Assembly (NCBI RefSeq): GCF_023100845.1
Contig: NZ_CP095864.1
Span: forward strand, 3,782,001 to 3,846,000
Length of the DNA: 64,000 nucleotides
Direction: 5' to 3'
From: Gordonia sp. PP30
Lineage (GTDB): Bacteria; Actinomycetota; Actinomycetes; Mycobacteriales; Mycobacteriaceae
Every line of letters starts with the position of its first letter. Within the stretch, counting starts at the first letter, position 1. Positions 47,201-57,041 of the stretch are shown here, piece after piece. The notes beneath the pieces were generated by a model. The model saw only the letters and a list, made by a program, of their open reading frames with translations, had not been told where the DNA came from and ran no database searches. Both the position numbers and the translations under genes were made by a program.

Positions 47201-50200
47201 CACCGGCACCACCCGAACCGCCGCCGGTGCCACCGATACCCGCTCCGCCCACGCCGCCCTGGCCGCCGGCTCCGCCGTTGCCCGCGGCGGCACCGTCGCC
47301 GCCGCTGACGCCGGTGCCACCGGTTCCGCCTGTTCCGCCGTCACCGCCCGCGCCGTTCGCACCGTGGCCGCCGTCGGCGTTCGAGCCGCCCGCCCCGGCC
47401 GCACCGCCGGTGCCGCCGGTTCCGCCCGCGGCGCCGTCGACGATGGTGTCCCATCCGGCCGCACCCTGACCACCGGTCCCACCGGCGCCGCCGCTTCCGC
47501 CGTCGCCGGCCGCCGCGTACGACCCGTCGAGATTCGATCCACCGGTACCGCCCGTGCCTCCGGCGCCGCCGGTGCCGCCCGCCGCACCCGCGGTTCCGGC
47601 ACTCCAGCCGTCCGCACCGGCGCCGCCCACACCACCGTCACCGGCCGATCCGCCCGCACCGCCGAGTCCGTTGCTCGCGTCGGCTCCTCCGGCAGCGCCC
47701 GCGGCTCCGCCGCCGCCACCGTTACCGCCCGCACCACCGGTACCGCCGTCGATGCCTTCGATGTTCGTCCACGAGCCGGAGGCGCCGTCACCACCGGAGC
47801 CGCCCGCGCCGCCGTCGCCCCCGGCACCGGACTGCGCGGCGCTGCCGTCGCCGTTCAGGCCGCCGGCGCCGCCCGTGCCACCGGCTCCACCGGTGCCGCC
47901 GTCACCGCCGGCCTCGCCGTACTCCCAGCCGTCCGCACCGGCTCCGCCCGCACCACCGTTTCCGGCGGCACCACCGGCGCCGCCCAGCCCGGCCTGGGCG
48001 CCGGCGCCGCCCGCGGCACCGGCGTTACCGCCCGCTCCGCCGTCGCCGCCGCGCTGCCCGTCACCGCCGGCCACACCGGCCGGATAGCCGGGAGCGCCGT
48101 CCTCACCGTCTTGTCCGATACCACCGTTTCCGCCGTTCCCGCCGTCGCCGTCGGCGCCCGACGCCGCGCGGCCGCCGCCCGTCTGCAGGCCGCCGGTGCC
48201 GCCGGCACCACCGGCACCGCCGTCGCCACCGGCACCGCCGCTCTGGCCCCAGTCCCAGCCGTTCGCACCGTCCGCGCCGCTGCCACCGGCACCGCCCGCG
48301 CCACCGGATCCGGCCGAACCCGCCGTCCCGGTATGCCCGCCGCCGAAGCCCGCGTTACCACCCGCACCACCGGCGCCGCCGTCCTGGCCGTCGCCACCGT
48401 CGAGACCCGGCCCGGTCGCGGCGGTACCGTCCGCACCGACCTGCCCCGCACCGCCGTTCCCACCGTTGCCGCCGCGGCCGTCGGTCCCGGCGACCTGGTC
48501 GAGCCCCGCGCCCGCGCTGCCGCCCGCGCCGCCGTTCCCACCGTCGCCGCCGCGCCCGCCGGCCTGGCCGTAGTCCCAGCCGTCGGCGCCGTCCGCGCCG
48601 TTGCCACCGTTGCCGCCGTCGCCACCGGCTCCGGCCGTCCCGACCTGCGTGCTGTGGCCGCCGCCGAGTCCGGCGTTGCCGCCGTTGCCCCCGTTTCCGC
48701 CGCTCGTTCCGGAGCCGCCGTCCGCGCCGGGTTCCGACGCGACGGCACCGTCGGATCCGGTCCGGCCCGCACCGCCGTCACCGCCGTCGCCACCCAGACC
48801 GTCGGCGCCGTTCGATCCGCCGAGTCCGGCACCGGCCCGGCCACCGGCACCGCCGCTGCCCGCGTTGCCGCCGTCACCGCCGTCCGCATGTCCGACGCCC
48901 CCGTCGGCACCGGCACCGCCGTTGCCGCCGCTGCCGCCCGCACCGCCGGATCCGGCGGTACCGATCTGGGTGCTGTGGCCGCCGCCGAGTCCGGCGTTAC
49001 CGCCGTTGCCCCCGTTGCCGCCGTTCGTGCCATCGCCGCCGTCACCGCCGGGCACGCTGCCGTCGGCGCCGTCGACGCCGCCCTGGCCCGCACCACCGTC
49101 GCCACCATCGCCGCCCAGCCCGTCGGCGCCCCGCGTACCGCCCGAACCGATACCGGCGAGCCCACCGGCACCGCCATTGCCCGCGTTGCCGCCGTTGCCG
49201 CCGTTCGGCGCACCGAGGGTTCCGTCCGCACCGGTTCCGCCGTTGCCGCCGTCTCCGCCGGCGCCACCGGACCCAGAGCTGCCGTCCACCCCGTCATGGC
49301 CACCGCCGCGGCCGGCGTTGCCACCGGCGCCACCGTTGCCGCCAGAGGTGCCGTTGCCACCGTTCGGCGCACCCACGACGCCATCGGCGCCGTCGGCGCC
49401 GTGAACCCCCGCGCCACCGGTTCCGCCGTCGCCGCCACGACCGGCGGCGCCACCGGATCCAGCCGCGCCGCCCGTACCGGCCGCGCCGCCCGGGGCCGTC
49501 GTACCGGCACCACCCGCATCGCCGCCCCGGCCGCCGTCGCCACCCTGCTGTCCGTCGGCGCCCGGCGTCGTACCATTCGCGCCGTCCGCACCCCGGCCGC
49601 CGGCACCGCCGTCACCACCGCTACCCGCGGCACCGCCGAGGTCGCTGAGGGTACCGTCGGCGTTCCGGCCGCCCGCGCCCGCGGCGCCGCCTGCGCCACC
49701 CGCGCCGCCCGCGAGCCCGTCGGCGCCGGGGGTCGTGCCGTCGGCACCGGCCAGGCCGTCGCCTCCGTGTCCGCCGTCGCCACCCTGGCCCGCGCTGCCG
49801 CCGAAACCGGCGCTGCCGTTCGGGCCGAACAGGCTTCCGGTCCCCGCACGACCCGCGACACCGGAGTCGCCGCCGTGGCCGCCCGCGCCGCCGACGCCAC
49901 CGGCACCGCCCGGGATGGTCGCGTCGGCGCCGTCGCTGCCGTCACCGCCGTGGCCGCCCTGTCCGCCGGATCCCCCGTTGCCGCCGGTACCGAAGAGGAA
50001 TCCGCCGCTGCCCCCGGCGCCGCCGTGGCCGCCCGCGCCACCGCCAGTTCCGGCGCTGCCATCGCCCACCAGGACCGGGACACCGTCGGCACCGTCCAGA
50101 CCGGCACCACCCGCCCCACCGTTGCCACCGGCGCCGATCAGGCTGCCGATACCGAACCAGCCGCCCGCAGCGCCGCCGTCGCCGCCGTTCCCCCCGACGC

Positions 50201-51627
50201 CGCCGTCGCCACCGGTGCCACCGATGCCGAACAGCACGCCGATCGCGGCGCCGCCGTCGCCGCCGGTACCGGTGACCGCCGAGCCGCCCTGGCCGCCGAC
50301 GCCCGCGAGCCAGCCGCCCTGGCCGCCGTCGGCGCCGGCACCGCCCGCACCACCGTTACCGAACATGCCCGCCATGCCGCCGGCCTGCCCGGCCGCGCCG
50401 GTGCCGCCGTCACCGAACAGGAAGCCGCCGTCACCGGCGTCACCAAACAGTTCTGGCAGCAGGCCGCCGATCAAGGAGGCGTGGCCGCCGGTGTAGCCAT
50501 CCTTTCCGTTGCCGATCAGATCGCGCCCGACAAGCAGCTGGAACGGATAGTTGATCACGGTGTTGATCGGCGCGGCGTAGACGACCCAGGCCTGACCGAG
50601 GTCGTGAATCGGGTCGTAGACGAACTGCTGGACCAGGTACGGCAGCAGCTGCGTGGTGCCGTCCGCCGTCTGCGTCGGCGCCAAGAGCGTGCGCGTCAGA
50701 ACCTGCGTCTGATCGTCGGCAACGAACGCGGTCACGATCGCCGGAACGGCAGCAGGGGCCACGGTCTGGGCTCCGTCGCCGCCGAGCAGCGAGGCCGTCG
50801 CGACCGCCGGTGTCGCCGCGGTCCGGAGGTCTTCGGGCTGACCGAACAGCTTGCCCCCCGGCACGACGCCGCGGATCCAGGACGGCGAGCAACACCGCCG
50901 ACTGGTTGAACAGCACCAGGCTCTCGCCGCTCGGTCCGCGGACCAGCGATTGGAGGAGGCCGGTGATTCCCGCCGGCTCGGGCGCCGAGAGCGAGACGGG
51001 CTTGGCGGCGCCGGTCGACACCGCGAGCGGCTGAACCGAATCACCCTGGTCCGGTGCGGCGTTGTCGAGGGACATCGCGCGGATCTTCTCGTTGGAGATG
51101 ATCGCCCCCAGGTCCCGCGACCGGTCGAAACGCTCCTGGCTGTGCCTGCCCGGAGTAGTCAGGTCGCCGGTCGCCCCGCTCGACCGGTCCGCAGGGAACG
51201 AGAAGCCCGGGAGCTTCGCGTCAGACGGGCCACGCTCCGTCGTGGGTGCCGTGTTCGTCGTCGGCGCGGGGTCCGTGTCGTCGTCGGTCTTCGGCGCCGT
51301 CGAACTCGACGCGCCGGTATCGGGCGTGGAGCCGGCGGACGGAGTCTGATCCGCACTCCCGTCGGCCGCACCCGAGCCGGCCGTACCCGAGCCGGTCGCG
51401 TCCGAGCCGGCCGTGTCCGAGTCCGTCGGCCCGGTGTCCGCGGCCCCCGACGGTTCCGGCTCCTGTTGCTCGGTTCCGGAGGGTTCCGCATCTTGGGTGA
51501 CCCCGGTGTCGTCCGGTGTCGCGGCCGCGATGGCGACCGGGCCCGCCGCGAACATCGCGGCGGCGATACCCGACGAGGCGACGACGCGGCGGGTCAGCCC
51601 GATCTTGCGAATGGACGATTTGGACAT
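44202..51627 (-). CDS. Giant secreted PGRS-type Gly/Ala-rich protein without PE domain (frame interrupted)
   Basis: About 2,470 residues if one base of the G6 run at 50854-50859 is skipped. Residues 1-35 are a Sec-type leader ([16 protein letters not shown], then a hydrophobic core ending AIAAA). About 36-200 are Ser/Thr/Asp/Glu/Pro-rich. About 200-390 form an ordered linker containing [18 protein letters not shown] and [11 protein letters not shown], which match the linker and GRPLI motif between PE and PGRS domains in mycobacteria. About 395 to the end are tandem GGAGG-X-GG units (PGRS), ending TTITV. PGRS domains form surface-exposed glycine-rich coils and bind calcium in some cases. Downstream of the run the frame is open from 51044 to 44202. 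Upstream the leader frame would run on to 50440. ATG 51627 follows GGGAGG. Confidence 0.75.
50854..50859 (-). other. Six-G homopolymer at the PGRS frame break
   Basis: The coding strand reads GCC-GGG-GGG-CAA in the leader frame. With five G it would read GCC-GGG-GGC-AAG and continue as KLFGQPEDL into the PGRS frame without any other change. This may be a phase-variable tract, a mutation or a sequencing error. Confidence 0.7.
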
Positions 51628-51819
51628 GGAGCCTCCCGGGCCGAGCCAGATATGTCGCTTCGACTGTTTCAGAACCGTGACGAGACCGTGAGGTTTCGGC
51701 CATCACTCGTTCGGATGAATCTGGCGCCAGGCAGGGACTTTAGACCCGCGGCCGCCCGTCCCGAACGACGACGTCGCGGCCGCCGCTGGTGCGACGGCCA
51801 CGACCCCGGTGTCGGCGTG

Positions 51820-54186
51820 CTACTCGGACGTTCCGGTCTGCGCCGACTCGGTCTTGTTCTCGTCCTGGCTGCCCGAATCGCTCGGCGTGCCGAGCGGTTC
51901 GGTCGGCGCTCCGGACTGGTCTCCGGCGGAATCCTCCAGTCCCCGGGTACCGGCCTGGCCGTCCTGATCATCCTGACTGTCTTGACCGCTCTGGCCGTTC
52001 AGCGAGCCCCGGTTGCCCAGGACACCCGACGTGAGGGCGGTCGGACGCTGCTCCTGATCACCGGCGCCCGACGGCGGCGTCGTGCCGCCCAGGCCGGACA
52101 GGCTGTCGGTGACCGTGTTCGGGATATCCTTCAGTCCGCTCTTGGCGTCGTCGACCAGCCCCGACGCGGCATCCTCGATCACCGGCTGGACCAGCTTGTT
52201 GATCTCCTTCAGGTCGTCGTCGAGAGTGACGGTCTTCAGGTAGCTCTTGATGGTGGTGATCGGGTCGAACGGGTTGTCCAGCGAGAGGGTGCCGAGGCCG
52301 AACGCGTTGTCGATCTGGACCAGGCTCACCTTCGGGAGCAGGCCCTTGCCGGAGTCGTTCACGATCTTGGTGATCTCCGGCGCGCCGATGAGGTTGGGGC
52401 GGGTCGTGCCGTTCACCTCGACGGCCGGGAACAGCACGATCTTCTGGCCCATCCACTCGATGGTGATCGGCTCACGCAGACCGTAGTCGCTGGTCAGCCA
52501 GGCGGCGGTGACCGTCTCGGTGACGTTCTCCATCACCGTCGTGCCGGTGGAGTCCTTCTTCTCCTCGAACTTGAGCGATCCGTCCGCGTTCTTGTCTTGG
52601 ACCATGACCGGCTTCCCGTTCTCGTCGACCTTGCCGGAACCGTCGTCGTTCTTGGCCTGCACCATCACCGGGATCATGACCGGACGCTGCTTGACCTGCA
52701 TCTTCGGCAGGGCGCCGGTCGCGTCCTTCGCCACCGGCCGGCCGTCCGCGTCGACCCAGAGCAGATTGCCGTCGGCGTCGGCCGCCTGCTCCATGACGTT
52801 CTCGGTGCGGACGTCCTGGGTGAATCTGACGAAGTCCTTGGCGAACTTCAACCGCTGATCCTCCGAGGTGAGCGCGGGAAGAAGGCTGTCCATGAACGCG
52901 GTGCTCTCGGAACCGCCGAGCAGCCCGAACTGCTTCAGGAGCGCGTCGTTGCCGAAGACCAGCGAACTGACATCGGTCAGTCCGTACTGCGTCTGCCTGC
53001 TCTCGCCCGCCTTCGCGGCGCGCAGATCCTGGTAGTAGTCGAATGTGCCCAGGTAGTTGCTGCACGTTCCGAGCCCCTCGGCGGTCGCCGTGGTGTTGAC
53101 GCCGTAGCAGCTGACCTCCTTGAGAGCAGGGATCGACTTCTGCAGCTTCTCGATCTCGTCGAGCTCACCCAGCTGGTCACCCGCGAGGCCGCTGACCAGG
53201 TCGTTGCTCTTCAGCTTGGTGAAGTCCAGTTCCTGGCCGAAGTAGGTCAGTTTGATCTGGTCGGTGTCCATGTTGAGCGCGGTCGCGAAACCGAGCTGGG
53301 ACGTCGCGGTCGACGTCTGGCCGTGATCCGCTCCCGCGAGGGCGACGCCGGGGAGACCGAAGAGGGTGTCCGCCACGGCGGTCGCGTGGCCGCCGCGCAT
53401 GGCGAGGGCGACCTTCATACCATCGCCCTTGACGGTCGCGGTACCGCTGGGCGCCCCCTGTCCGAGCGCGGCCGGATCGAACTTGCCGTTAGTCAGGTAT
53501 TCGGCGACTTTGACCGCCTTGTCGCGCCGGTCCGCGTTCTTGTCGTACGTTCGCGTACCCGGCGTACCGAGTGTCACCCCAAAGACCTTCGCGCACTTGC
53601 CATCCGTTACAACGCCCAAGTAGTTACACGTATCGACGGTGACCATCTCCGGCGCCCGGGTGGCCGCGTCAAGGACCTCATCGAACGTCTTGAATTCGCC
53701 GAGTGCCAGCCCTACCGCCACAACATTGTTGCCACCGATCGCCAGACCGCTGATCATCTCGATCATGTTCTTGCCGCCGACGAGCACAGTGCCGTCCGGA
53801 ACCTTGTAGTTCTCCAGCAGCGGCGCGATCTCCACGCTGTCCGGCAGCACCACAGCGACGCCGGTCCCGCCCGTCGACTGGCTGCAATCGGCGACCGCCA
53901 CCGGCGGGTGCTCGACGCCGGGGACCGGCGTCGAGCCGTCGGGATTCTGGCAGACCTCGATGAAGTCCTTGATCATGTCGTTGTCGAGCAGGGCGGTGAT
54001 CCCGCCGAGATCGCCCAGCGCGTCGAGTGGGCTCTCGGCGCGCGCGGCGCCGACGCCGCCGAGGAGGCCGAGCCCCAGCGCGGTCGTCGCACCCAGCGTC
54101 ACCGCAGTGCGTGTCGCCCGCCCGGTCCGTCGTCGATCCTTGTGCGCCCGGCGTCGTGCGGCGCGATTCATGTACCTCTGGGCCAT
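51820..54186 (-). CDS. Secreted protein of unknown function, family member 2
   Basis: 788 residues. A long, very basic leader (MAQRYMNRAARRRAHKDRRR) precedes a hydrophobic core cut near AARA (about residue 50). The mature start is LDALGDLGGI. Blocks shared with members 1 and 3 are GTGVAVVLPDSVEIAPL (~108), SCYGVNTTATAEGLGTCSNYLGTFD (~359-383) and LTSDYGLREPITIEWMGQKI (~564-583), then PNLIGAPEITKI. Between about 466 and 545 are repeated units of the type DGNLLW-DADG-PVMVQ. The last ~90 residues are Ser/Gly/Asp-rich and probably disordered. ATG 54186 has GGAGGGG upstream. An IS element lies 66 bp upstream and may have displaced its promoter. Confidence 0.82.
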   Translation of the reverse strand: MAQRYMNRAARRRAHKDRRRTGRATRTAVTLGATTALGLGLLGGVGAARAESPLDALGDLGGITALLDNDMIKDFIEVCQNPDGSTPVPGVEHPPVAVADCSQSTGGTGVAVVLPDSVEIAPLLENYKVPDGTVLVGGKNMIEMISGLAIGGNNVVAVGLALGEFKTFDEVLDAATRAPEMVTVDTCNYLGVVTDGKCAKVFGVTLGTPGTRTYDKNADRRDKAVKVAEYLTNGKFDPAALGQGAPSGTATVKGDGMKVALAMRGGHATAVADTLFGLPGVALAGADHGQTSTATSQLGFATALNMDTDQIKLTYFGQELDFTKLKSNDLVSGLAGDQLGELDEIEKLQKSIPALKEVSCYGVNTTATAEGLGTCSNYLGTFDYYQDLRAAKAGESRQTQYGLTDVSSLVFGNDALLKQFGLLGGSESTAFMDSLLPALTSEDQRLKFAKDFVRFTQDVRTENVMEQAADADGNLLWVDADGRPVAKDATGALPKMQVKQRPVMIPVMVQAKNDDGSGKVDENGKPVMVQDKNADGSLKFEEKKDSTGTTVMENVTETVTAAWLTSDYGLREPITIEWMGQKIVLFPAVEVNGTTRPNLIGAPEITKIVNDSGKGLLPKVSLVQIDNAFGLGTLSLDNPFDPITTIKSYLKTVTLDDDLKEINKLVQPVIEDAASGLVDDAKSGLKDIPNTVTDSLSGLGGTTPPSGAGDQEQRPTALTSGVLGNRGSLNGQSGQDSQDDQDGQAGTRGLEDSAGDQSGAPTEPLGTPSDSGSQDENKTESAQTGTSE

Positions 54187-54318
54187 CTGAAATCCCCTCC
54201 GAATTGTGCGACCTTCACACAGAATATCCACGGCGGGAGTGGCGCGGGTTACCGGACCTGACTCGTGCCACTTTCGGGTGAGTTGGATCGGCGGGCTCTC
54301 GCTACCTGGGGTTTCGTT

Positions 54319-54351
54319 CTGATTTAGTGTCATTTTGGGTCACTAAATCAG
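54319..54351 (+). promoter_or_regulatory. 11-bp inverted repeat abutting the transposase start
   Basis: CTGATTTAGTG (54319-54329) and CACTAAATCAG (54341-54351) are exact complements around 11 bases, and the right arm ends at the base before the GTG start. In transcripts entering from outside the hairpin would block initiation, as is known for several IS families. It may also be a binding site. Confidence 0.6.
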
Positions 54352-55875
54352 GTGTCTACGATCGTCGGTGTGGGCCTGTTCGTCCGGAAGGTACGTACCG
54401 CGTCGGGTGCGACTGCGGTGCAGATCGTGTCGAAGGAACGCGGCGTGCGCCGGATCGTCGAGCACATCGGCTCGGCGCACACCGACGACGAGCTCGCTGC
54501 CCTACTCGAGGTCGCCGATACGAAGATCCACGCAGGTCAGCTCGCATTCGATCTGAACTCGCTGTCGCCGGCTAAGGTTTCTTCCATTCCGGAGGTCGCC
54601 GGTTCGCAGTCGCGTGTCCTGTGGGAAGTCCTCGACAACGCCTACCGTGATCTCGGGTTCGACCAGGTCGGTACCGAGACGTTCAAGCAGTTGGTGTTGG
54701 CGCGGATCGTCGAGCCGACCAGCAAAGCCGACACGATCCGCGTCCTGGCCGATCTCGGCGTTCGGTCGCCGTCGCTGCGGACGATCTGGCGCACGCTCAA
54801 TCGCAGCATCGCCGAGGACTGGCGCAGCCAGCTCGCCGCGGCAGCGTTCGCGCACGTCACCGCCGACGGCGCGCTGTCGATCGTGATGTACGACGTGACC
54901 ACCTTGTACTTCGAGGCCGAGAACGAAGACCGGCTCCGCAAGGTCGGGATGAGCAAGGAACGGCGAGTCGATCCGCAGATCCTCATCGGGTTGTTGGTCG
55001 ACCCGACCGGGTTCCCGCTGGAAGTACACGCCTTCGCCGGCAACCGCGGTGAGACGACGACCCTGCTTCCTGTGTTGAACGGGTTCCGCGAACGGCACGG
55101 ACGAGCCGACGTGGTCGTTGTCGCTGACGCCGGCATGCTTTCGGCAGCGAACCTCAACGCGCTCGAGGAAGCCGGGTTCGACTTCATCGTCGGATCCCGA
55201 ACCGGTTCAGCCCCAAGGGATCTGGCCGACCACTACGACCGGGTCGGGAACTTCTTCGCCGATGGCGCCACCGTCGAGACCACCCGGGAGATGGGAACCG
55301 GCCAGGCGAAGCGGACTCGGCGCGTCGTGTGGCACTACTCGCGGGCCCGCGAACGCCGCGACAACATCACCCTCAACAAGCAGATCGAGCGCGCGCAAGA
55401 CATCGCCGAAGGACGACGGCCGCCGAAGAAGGACCGGTTCGTCTCCCTCGGCACCCGACCCGGCGTGAACTGGGATGCCGTGGAGAAGGCCCGCGAGTAC
55501 CTCGGGCTGAAGGGCTACGTCACCAGCATCTCCACTGAGAAACTCGCTGGTGACAAGGTCATGGCCGCCTATCATGATCTGTTCAAGGTCGAGGCGTCGT
55601 TTCGGATGGCCAAGACCGACCTGAAAGCGCGGCCGATGTTCCATCACGAGCGTGACTCGATCGAGGCACACCTGACAATCGTGTTCGCCGCACTCGCAGT
55701 CACCCGACACCTGACCGAGACTTCCGGCTACTCGATCAAACGCATCATCACCGCGCTACGCCCAGTCCGGGATGTCATGATCCGGATCCGCGGCCAGCAC
55801 GTCATGGCCGAAACACCGCTCGAGGGCGACGCCGCCGACATCGTCGCCAAGCTCCGAGAGTCAGCAGGGCACTAA
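54352..55875 (+). CDS. IS1634-family transposase
   Basis: 507 residues. The DDE-type catalytic core is split by an insertion: MYDVTTLYFEAE (first Asp), VVVADAGMLSAANL (second Asp) and a C-terminal YHDLFKVEASFRMAKTDL with the glutamate of the Y-(2)-R-(3)-E-(6)-K type signature. Then MFHHERDSIEAHLTIVF. GTG 54352 is used as start. The stop overlaps the right inverted repeat by two bases. Confidence 0.92.
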   Translation: MSTIVGVGLFVRKVRTASGATAVQIVSKERGVRRIVEHIGSAHTDDELAALLEVADTKIHAGQLAFDLNSLSPAKVSSIPEVAGSQSRVLWEVLDNAYRDLGFDQVGTETFKQLVLARIVEPTSKADTIRVLADLGVRSPSLRTIWRTLNRSIAEDWRSQLAAAAFAHVTADGALSIVMYDVTTLYFEAENEDRLRKVGMSKERRVDPQILIGLLVDPTGFPLEVHAFAGNRGETTTLLPVLNGFRERHGRADVVVVADAGMLSAANLNALEEAGFDFIVGSRTGSAPRDLADHYDRVGNFFADGATVETTREMGTGQAKRTRRVVWHYSRARERRDNITLNKQIERAQDIAEGRRPPKKDRFVSLGTRPGVNWDAVEKAREYLGLKGYVTSISTEKLAGDKVMAAYHDLFKVEASFRMAKTDLKARPMFHHERDSIEAHLTIVFAALAVTRHLTETSGYSIKRIITALRPVRDVMIRIRGQHVMAETPLEGDAADIVAKLRESAGH

Positions 55876-55896
55876 AGTGGCACGAGTCAGGCCGGA

Positions 55897-56277
55897 GAAG
55901 CGATAAATCCCTCAAACAGACGAAAATTCGCGAGCGGAGCAGCCGCCATTGTCGTCCTGTGGTAGATGACCCGATCGGCGGAATCCCCCGGAAACCGCTC
56001 GTACCAGTAATAACGGTGAAATTCTCGCACCGAGGTGGCGGTTCAAAATGTCAGCGGCATCGGCGTCACTGAATGCGTGGCCGCGACTCTCAACGTATAC
56101 GCACTCGCAAAACACTAATGCACTGAATACATCCTCGTATTCGAATCGGAATGACCGGACCACCGGAGGGCCGGGGCGCGCCCGGGGTCGATCGGCCCGC
56201 CATCGACTCCCCGCACGCACCCCGCACTCCCGACGTGCCTCCACCGGATTGTCGTACCCACGCTCTACCTTTGGAAC
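55897..56277. other. Lower-GC intergenic stretch right of the IS
   Basis: No convincing gene. GC falls to about 50-55 percent, and to about 47 percent at 56101-56160, against roughly 68 percent around it. It is probably the original upstream region of family member 2, cut off by the insertion, or a remnant of foreign DNA. Short frames on both strands have no start sites or family features. Confidence 0.5.
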
Positions 56278-56544
56278 ATGGAGTACCGGACACAGTTGGA
56301 AAGCCTCATGACGCTCACCGCGGAGCAGATCGCCCAGGCCTGCGCCGGCCAGCGGATCAACGCGCTCGTGACCCTCTGCTACGACGAGTACCTCGAACTC
56401 CGCGAACTCGCCGAGGAAGCCCGCGGCACCGAGCGCTTCGACTTCTACATGCAGGAGGCATCCGCCTGGCGTGACACCGCGCGAGTGCTGCGGGAGATCG
56501 CCGCCGGCCCGGAGGCCGTCACCGGACAGACCCGCTCGGCATGA
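56278..56544 (+). CDS. Small hypothetical protein
   Basis: 88 residues, all helical in character (MEYRTQLESLMTLTAEQIAQ; YLELRELAEEARGTERFDFY), no signal peptide or membrane segment. I do not recognise a family. Its stop overlaps the ATG of the histidine phosphatase gene (ATGA), so the two are coupled. GC and codon use are typical for the genome. Confidence 0.65.
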   Translation: MEYRTQLESLMTLTAEQIAQACAGQRINALVTLCYDEYLELRELAEEARGTERFDFYMQEASAWRDTARVLREIAAGPEAVTGQTRSA

Positions 56545-57041
56545 CCGACGCTCCGCGCACCCTCGTGCTGATGCGGCACGGCAAATCCGGCTACCCCGCC
56601 GGCGTCTGGGATCACGACCGACCGCTCGCCGATCGCGGACGGCGCGAGGGCGCCCTCGCCGGCGAATGGATGGCGGCCGACGGCCTCGAGATCGACGCCG
56701 TCATCTGCTCGACGGCCGAGCGCACCCGCCAGACTCTCGAGCGCACGGGGATCGACGCACCCGTCGTCTACACCGAAGACATCTACGAGAACACCCCGGA
56801 CAACATCCTCGAGGCGATCCGCACCTACGCCCCCGAGGATGCCGGCACCCTGCTCGTCGTCGGCCACTTCCCCGGACTTCCCGGTACCGCTCTCACCCTC
56901 GACGACGCCGCCGAGATCGAACGTTTCCCCACTTCGGCGTACGCGGTGCTCACCATCGGCGTGCCGTGGTCCCGGCTCGGGCTCGACGTCGACCCCGCCG
57001 CCCGGATGACCGCCCTCCGCGTTCCGCGGAACGCGGACTGA
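56541..57041 (+). CDS. SixA-like histidine phosphatase
   Basis: This 166-residue protein of the histidine phosphatase (phosphoglycerate mutase-like) superfamily has LMRHGKSGYP with the phospho-accepting histidine, STAERTRQTLERTG with the conserved arginine, and VVGHFPGLPG, where the second catalytic histidine sits. Length and layout match SixA-type phosphohistidine phosphatases. Target unknown. It is coupled to the small upstream gene. Confidence 0.85.
   Translation: MTDAPRTLVLMRHGKSGYPAGVWDHDRPLADRGRREGALAGEWMAADGLEIDAVICSTAERTRQTLERTGIDAPVVYTEDIYENTPDNILEAIRTYAPEDAGTLLVVGHFPGLPGTALTLDDAAEIERFPTSAYAVLTIGVPWSRLGLDVDPAARMTALRVPRNAD

Larger units (their letters stand above)
54257..55891 (+). 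mobile_element. IS1634-family insertion sequence, apparently complete
   Basis: 1,635 bp bounded by perfect 18-base terminal inverted repeats beginning CCTGACTCGTGCC (54257-54274 and 55874-55891). A 5-base direct repeat CCGGA flanks both ends (54252-54256 and 55892-55896), the likely target duplication. Intact ends, an intact transposase and intact duplication suggest recent insertion. It sits between the start of secreted family member 2 and a lower-GC intergenic stretch. Confidence 0.9.

Noticed and set aside
43344..50909. A 2,500-codon open frame on the plus strand opposite the PGRS gene
   Set aside because: It is the antisense of GGC/GCC-rich PGRS codons, which rarely give stops on the other strand. 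The product is low-complexity Ala/Thr/Gly/Arg with no family features, and it also runs through the deaminase gene.
55912..56244. A 110-codon minus-strand frame right of the IS
   Set aside because: It has no recognisable start signal or family feature, and its composition changes abruptly along its length.
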